Positions 4,790 to 8,388 of a stretch of DNA of 8,388 nt are shown here, piece by piece (position 1 is the stretch's first letter; every line of letters begins with the position of its first letter). The position numbers and the translations under genes are program-made. The notes under the pieces were generated by a model. It was given only the letters and a program-made list of their open reading frames with translations, made no database searches and was not told the origin of the DNA. Where the stretch lies: NCBI GenBank assembly GCA_041946865.1, contig JBHGBF010000271.1:1-8388 (forward strand), read 5' to 3'. This DNA comes from RPQK01 sp041946865 (GTDB lineage: Bacteria > Acidobacteriota > UBA6911 > RPQK01).

Positions 4790-7372
4790 TCACCGCCTGG
4801 TTCCGAACAACAGCAATCGCGCCTCTGGGGAAAGCTCGTCTGCAAAGGGTTCCAGCGATATGGCAATGAGGTCGTGCACGCGTCGGCTTTCGGGGCTCGA
4901 ACGCATGATCCCTCGCATGTCCTTCAGATGTCCTATGGGCGCTCCCCTGAGGCCTGACTTGTCGACGAAGCGCTCCATCTCCTCGATCAGAGCATCGACT
5001 TCTCCATCCCGCGAAAAATCATCATCCCATTCATCCTCGTCTCCGTCCAGCGCCTCGTCAAAATCGAGCGGCGGCGGCAGTGGCATCGCCTGGTGGTCCC
5101 TGAAATCGAACATCCGCAACGCCTGGCCCAAGACACCGTGGGCGAGCTCCGCCAGCCGTTCGGCCAACCGGCGCAAAGCGGCGTTTTGATCCTCCCCGGC
5201 CCGTTCGAGCAGGTCCCGGAAGGGAGCAAGACTGGCGCCCGGCATGCCCCGCAGGTCGAGGAAAATTCTCATGAAGTCGAGCCGGGCATCACGCTTGTCG
5301 GGAGGCGACGCGGCTAGCCTTCTGGACAGCTCGTGCCGTACGGCGGAATCCGAGCCGGTGCTGGCGAGGATGGCGCATAACGCCGAGAAAAGGTCGTCTC
5401 CGTCTGTTCTGCGCAGAAGACCGGACCATAACGGGCGCAGCAAGGACGCCGCCCCGGCCATCGGAAACAAATCCCGAAATTCCCGGGGAAGCGGCTCGAA
5501 CAGAGACGCGCTTTCCCGCGAGGACAGTTGCACCACGTATTCTGACTGCTGGTCCAGCAGGTGTGCCGCCACCCGTTGGACGCGCCTGGCCGCGGCGGCG
5601 TTCTTCAGGTTCCCGGCATCCATCATCAGAAACACAAGAAGACGAAGGCGATTGACCGGGGCCAGTGTCGTGATTTCCTTTTGCAGCGCTTTTTCGTGCT
5701 TCGCCTTGCCTGTCAGGAGATCGAGGGCCCAGAATCTGGCTTCGATCAGCGGTCCCAAGCGCGGGCTGTTCATCTCCGCGGCCTTCGCATATTCGCTCCG
5801 CGCCTCCTCCAGCCTCCCGCGGGCACGCGTGCCGTCCGCCGACCTGATCATCCCAAGAGCGTACCGGTCCTGAACCCTCTCATCGTGCGGGGCTCGTTCA
5901 AGAGCCCGACAAAGGACTTTCTCCGCCTTGCGATAAGCGTTCGTCCGGTAGTAGAACGAGGCTAATTCCAGGCAAGGCGCCGGGTCTTCGGGGAACTGTT
6001 CGACCATCTTTTCGAGCAGCGCGCCGATACGCTGCCGGCTGCTCCCCCTTCGGGCGAGCAGTTGAAGAAGCAGGCCATAGGCCTCACGGTCATAGGGGTC
6101 GATTTCCACGGCTGCGCCAACCAGGTCGACAAGGAATCCATCGTCGCTCTCGCCGCCACTCAGACGCGCGAGCGCTTCCATCGTCTCTCGAGGCAAGCAG
6201 CCGGGGCAGGCGTCCCCTTTCGCTCCGTCGAGCGCGAGTTGCTTCAGCACAATCGAGCGCGCCAAGACCCGGTCCCGGTCGTTCGGGAATTCCTGAGGCA
6301 GGAGGGAAAGGTATTTTTCCGCCGGGCGGAGATTCCACCACGCGTGCGCGGCGATCTCGCCTGCCATCGCAGTGCGGGCCAGGACCACTCGGGCCCTGGC
6401 CGGCGGCAACAGGTCTCGGATGGCTTTCTGCAGCGCCCCTTCCGGCAGAATATCCGAAGACACTGCCGGCACGAGGGCTTCGAGAATCGCTTCGACTACT
6501 GCCCGGCTGCCTTCCCAACCAAGGCTGCGCGCGAGCTCTAATACGGTTTGCTTGAGTCTGGTGAAAGAGCCACGCGAGATCAGATCAATCAGCCGGCGTA
6601 CACTCTCCTCAGCAGGATGTCCAGCGCCGGAGGCAGGGGTTTCTTCGGCGAGCGCCTCTCCCTTCAGTCGTGTCACCGTCTTCGAAAGCAGAAAACCGTC
6701 GGGAATGTAAGAGAGGGCGCGAAGCAGGTTTTCCCTGTCACCGTTTTCCCGAAAACACATGGCCTTCGAGAAAATCCGCCATGGAGCGTACGGTGACTCA
6801 CGTGGCAGGCCGGACAAGGCCTCTACCGCGTCAGTCCATCGCCCCTCGATCATGGCCACCCGCGCCTGCCGCACAAAGTCGCCGTCGTGCCGCAACGGAT
6901 GCTCGGCGGCAAGCCCCGCCACTGCGGAAAAGTCGCCTGACGCCACCACCCGGTCCGCTAGGGTCCGCTCCAGGGCAGGGCAACGGGCATTCTGAGCCCT
7001 CTCCCGGTAAAGCTCGAGACAGAACGCGAAATCGCAAAAGCGAAAGCAGTCGGCCAGTTGCGTGTCGGACATACTCCCGCGCCGGCTGGCGAGCAACGCG
7101 GCTGATTTCCGCCCCATTTCAACTGCGTCGCGTTCGGCGCCCAGAGTACGCAATTGCCGGGCTCGAACCGAATAGGCGCATCCGAGGAGCACGGAAACGT
7201 CGAGGCCTGGGTGTTGCCGCTGCCCCTGCTTCAGAAGATCGATCGCCGCTCGGGACTCGCCCCTCTCCAGCAGCGCACGCGCCTCAGGAAGAATAGCCAG
7301 CTCCGACCTGGAAGAGGTCCCTGGAATCCGGGTCATGCTCTTACTCGAAGCACGCTTCCCCTTCCGCGACAT
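4790..7372 (-). CDS. Large TPR-type helical repeat protein, first gene of the Hsp70 operon
   Basis: This 860-aa protein is almost entirely alpha-helical by composition and has no signal peptide or membrane segment, so it should be cytoplasmic. TPR-like units are visible at about 27-57 (ARALLERGESRAAIDLLKQG, then QRQHP) and most clearly at about 419-535, including DPAPCLELASFYYRTNAYRK, AEKVLCRALERAPHDERVQD and GRLEEARSEYAKAAEMNSP. Between and after these the repeats are degenerate. Other visible parts are a basic N terminus (1-20), one unpaired CPGC (389-392), and an acidic, proline-containing linker at about 763-787 (PLPPPLDFDEALDGDEDEWD) followed by a ~75-residue helical end. TPR arrays usually bind proteins, and some bind Hsp70 or Hsp90, so a scaffold or client adaptor for the chaperone set is the natural inference; no catalytic motif is seen. 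The ATG at 7372 has only a weak AGG 5 nt upstream. The gene leads the operon, so its promoter probably drives all five genes. Confidence 0.9.
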   Translation of the reverse strand: MSRKGKRASSKSMTRIPGTSSRSELAILPEARALLERGESRAAIDLLKQGQRQHPGLDVSVLLGCAYSVRARQLRTLGAERDAVEMGRKSAALLASRRGSMSDTQLADCFRFCDFAFCLELYRERAQNARCPALERTLADRVVASGDFSAVAGLAAEHPLRHDGDFVRQARVAMIEGRWTDAVEALSGLPRESPYAPWRIFSKAMCFRENGDRENLLRALSYIPDGFLLSKTVTRLKGEALAEETPASGAGHPAEESVRRLIDLISRGSFTRLKQTVLELARSLGWEGSRAVVEAILEALVPAVSSDILPEGALQKAIRDLLPPARARVVLARTAMAGEIAAHAWWNLRPAEKYLSLLPQEFPNDRDRVLARSIVLKQLALDGAKGDACPGCLPRETMEALARLSGGESDDGFLVDLVGAAVEIDPYDREAYGLLLQLLARRGSSRQRIGALLEKMVEQFPEDPAPCLELASFYYRTNAYRKAEKVLCRALERAPHDERVQDRYALGMIRSADGTRARGRLEEARSEYAKAAEMNSPRLGPLIEARFWALDLLTGKAKHEKALQKEITTLAPVNRLRLLVFLMMDAGNLKNAAAARRVQRVAAHLLDQQSEYVVQLSSRESASLFEPLPREFRDLFPMAGAASLLRPLWSGLLRRTDGDDLFSALCAILASTGSDSAVRHELSRRLAASPPDKRDARLDFMRIFLDLRGMPGASLAPFRDLLERAGEDQNAALRRLAERLAELAHGVLGQALRMFDFRDHQAMPLPPPLDFDEALDGDEDEWDDDFSRDGEVDALIEEMERFVDKSGLRGAPIGHLKDMRGIMRSSPESRRVHDLIAISLEPFADELSPEARLLLFGTRR

Positions 7373-7398
7373 AGCGGCCTATTATGCCATTGACTGGC

Positions 7399-7421
7399 GG
7401 GGGAAAGTATCAGCAATTTCA
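7399..7421 (-). promoter_or_regulatory. Weak heat-shock (sigma-32)-like promoter candidate for the operon
   Basis: On the minus strand TGAAA (7417-7421) is followed, 13 nt later, by CCCCC (7399-7403), about 27 nt upstream of the first gene's ATG. The sigma-32 consensus is roughly CTTGAAA, 11-16 nt, CCCCAT. The match is partial: the -10 half continues as GCC rather than ATNT. A CATAAT that resembles a sigma-70 -10 box lies closer to the start (around 7382-7387) but has no good -35 partner. No CIRCE element was seen. Confidence 0.22.
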
Positions 7422-7530
7422 TCGGTGAGGTAACCCTTCAGTTTTTTGTTCGGAGTGTGGCAGCAACGAGGAGAGAGGCCGGCGCTTTACCAAGCCTCGA
7501 AGGCGATGGGCTAACGCATTACACAGAATG

Positions 7531-7559
7531 GGAAAACAGGTGACTGTCCCCGAATTTCC
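7531..7559. repeat. Possible REP/transposon-associated motif with GGAAA/TTTCC ends
   Basis: The segment begins GGAAAACAGGTGACTGTCCC and ends AATTTCC, so GGAAA and TTTCC form 5-nt inverted ends. From memory, the reverse reading GGGGACAGTCACCTGTTTTCC-type string occurs repeatedly in non-coding DNA near TnpA-like transposases in many bacteria. No such transposase is present in the window, so this would be a stray copy or a decayed end. Confidence 0.35.
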
Positions 7560-7712
7560 AGTGGCCAAGGGCCCTGAATTCGCTCGAAGGATCAAGGAGC
7601 GCCACCCGAGTCGTCAAACCGGCGACTCGCCGAAGCACACTCTTCTGATCCTGTCCAAGGCTTGGCTGCAGTTCGGCAGCTCTTCGGAGTCCCAGAAGCC
7701 TATTGCGTATTG

Positions 7713-8120
7713 TCAGTTCTTCGAGGACCTCGCCCGGCTCCTGATCACCAGGTCCCAGACCTTTTCCACCTTTTCCCGAGAGTCGGAGGCCCGGAGCGCG
7801 AGCGCAATAAGCTTCTCGTTGCCCAGAAGGAGCGGGGACTCGGAGCGCACTGCTTCTTCTTCTGAAAGTGTGGACACCGTGCTGTTGAACAGCTTGAGGA
7901 GTTCTTCCTGGTGACAGGCGAGAGCTTCGAAGGCGCGGTCGATCTCGGGCGTCGACGTAGGAAGAGGGTGGGAAGCCCGATCAACCGCCCAGGATTGTGA
8001 AAACGACAGAGCGGTAACAAGCGCCACCGCAGCCCAAGCGCCGGACACTGCCACGTGACGGACCGCGGCAGAAAACCGTCTCCGGACCGGCTGAGACCAG
8101 GACGCCAATTCAAAGTCCAT
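7713..8120 (-). CDS. Small predicted exported protein of unknown function
   Basis: This 135-aa protein matches no family I recognise. It has a basic stretch (RRRFSAAVRH, residues 13-22), a hydrophobic core VAVSGAWAAVALVTALSF (23-40) and a plausible signal-peptidase site after SQSWA (45). The mature ~90 residues are helical and charged, with EIDRAFEALACHQEELLKLF (59-78) and NEKLIALALRASDSREKVEK (101-120), one cysteine and no catalytic motif. The topology suggests export to the periplasm or outside; a single-pass membrane anchor is possible. The ATG at 8120 is chosen; a TTG at 8132 would add four residues. AGG 12 nt upstream is a weak ribosome site. It lies 340 nt upstream of the chaperone operon on the same strand, too far to assume co-transcription. 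The export signal and the coherent charge pattern of the mature part support it as a real gene. Confidence 0.6.
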   Translation of the reverse strand: MDFELASWSQPVRRRFSAAVRHVAVSGAWAAVALVTALSFSQSWAVDRASHPLPTSTPEIDRAFEALACHQEELLKLFNSTVSTLSEEEAVRSESPLLLGNEKLIALALRASDSREKVEKVWDLVIRSRARSSKN

Positions 8121-8388
8121 AAAGCAACACAACCTGAAAAAAGCGAAATCTCAATCCGAATCTAAATATAGGCGGTTACGCCTGGGAGCCTGGGAAACAA
8201 AACTGAGGGGTTACATGCGGACCTCTGCTTCAACTTATCGACATCCGACCAGCGGCCTACGCCGAACTTCCACTACGTGAACCTCTATCCAATCGCCGGT
8301 GTGCACTCTGAAGCTGATTGCTGACCGCCGAATGCTGACACCTGAATGCTGACAGCTCGTCCCTGATGCCAGAGCTATCGCGCATGAT
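8121..8388. other. Intergenic region at the right edge
   Basis: No gene is supported. It contains a tandem duplication GCCTGGGA GCCTGGGA (8180-8195) and a heptameric repeat tract near the edge. The promoter of the small exported protein should lie within roughly the first 80 nt, but no box pair stands out. Confidence 0.45.
8312..8360. repeat. Seven-copy degenerate heptamer tandem repeat (NGCTGAN)
   Basis: Seven consecutive 7-nt units can be read: AGCTGAT, TGCTGAC, CGCCGAA, TGCTGAC, ACCTGAA, TGCTGAC, AGCTCGT. TGCTGAC recurs exactly every 14 nt (8319, 8333, 8347). From memory, GCTGA heptad tracts appear between genes in some large GC-rich genomes. The tract is non-coding here. Confidence 0.6.

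Larger units (their letters stand above)
7373..7712. other. 340-nt intergenic region upstream of the chaperone operon
   Basis: No gene is supported. Frames crossing it have no recognisable motifs and are antisense to, or overlap, the small exported protein. It holds a weak promoter candidate for the operon, a motif that may be a mobile-element relic (7531-7559) and a 7-bp perfect hairpin CGAGTCG/CGACTCG (7607-7613 with 7623-7629). The hairpin lies about 85 nt downstream of the stop at 7713, without a T-tract. Confidence 0.5.

Noticed and set aside
7382..7431. CIRCE-type (HrcA) operator in front of the chaperone operon
   Set aside because: No TTAGCACTC/GAGTGCTAA inverted repeat is present in the upstream gap.
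7528..7914. 128-aa plus-strand open frame near the small exported protein
   Set aside because: Its second half is antisense to the exported protein and its first half covers the putative mobile-element relic; no ribosome site or motif.
1..8388. CRISPR array, tRNA or rRNA genes
   Set aside because: No regularly spaced long direct repeats, no tRNA-like cloverleaf and no rRNA signature strings were seen.

Overview
The window comes from a GC-rich bacterial chromosome. It uses several GTG/TTG starts, has compact minus-strand gene packing, and carries short degenerate repeat tracts between genes. The host cannot be named from the sequence alone. The style (accessory Hsp70 operon, CAGAG-type and GCTGA-type intergenic repeats, decayed IS1182 material) would suit Acidobacteriota, Planctomycetota, Myxococcota or similar large-genome soil or sediment lineages. 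All supported genes lie on the minus strand, so the biological reading order runs from right to left.

Layout from right to left: 8121-8388 is non-coding, with a heptameric tandem repeat near the edge. 7713-8120 encodes a small protein with a predicted export signal and no recognised family. 7373-7712 is non-coding and holds a weak heat-shock-like promoter candidate and a possible mobile-element relic. 1733-7372 is one tight operon of five genes: an 860-aa TPR-type helical repeat protein, a ~101-aa J-like protein without an HPD motif, a 216-aa GrpE-type nucleotide exchange factor, a 592-aa Hsp70/DnaK-like chaperone, and a 98-aa zinc-ribbon protein with a TPR-like tail. Neighbouring genes overlap or are separated by no more than about 15 nt. 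547-1541 holds a broken AAA_25/RepA-like ATPase gene whose motifs are spread over three reading frames by single-base losses. 1-241 is the N-terminal part of an IS1182-family transposase running off the left edge.

The main interest is the five-gene operon. It looks like a self-contained, non-housekeeping Hsp70 machine: ATPase chaperone, exchange factor, a J-like co-factor that seems unable to use the classical HPD mechanism, and two accessory proteins (a large helical-repeat scaffold and a small zinc-ribbon protein) that could provide client or partner recognition. Membership and the residue-level statements are read from the sequence; the joint function is inference. The left third of the window is decaying mobile or plasmid-type DNA.
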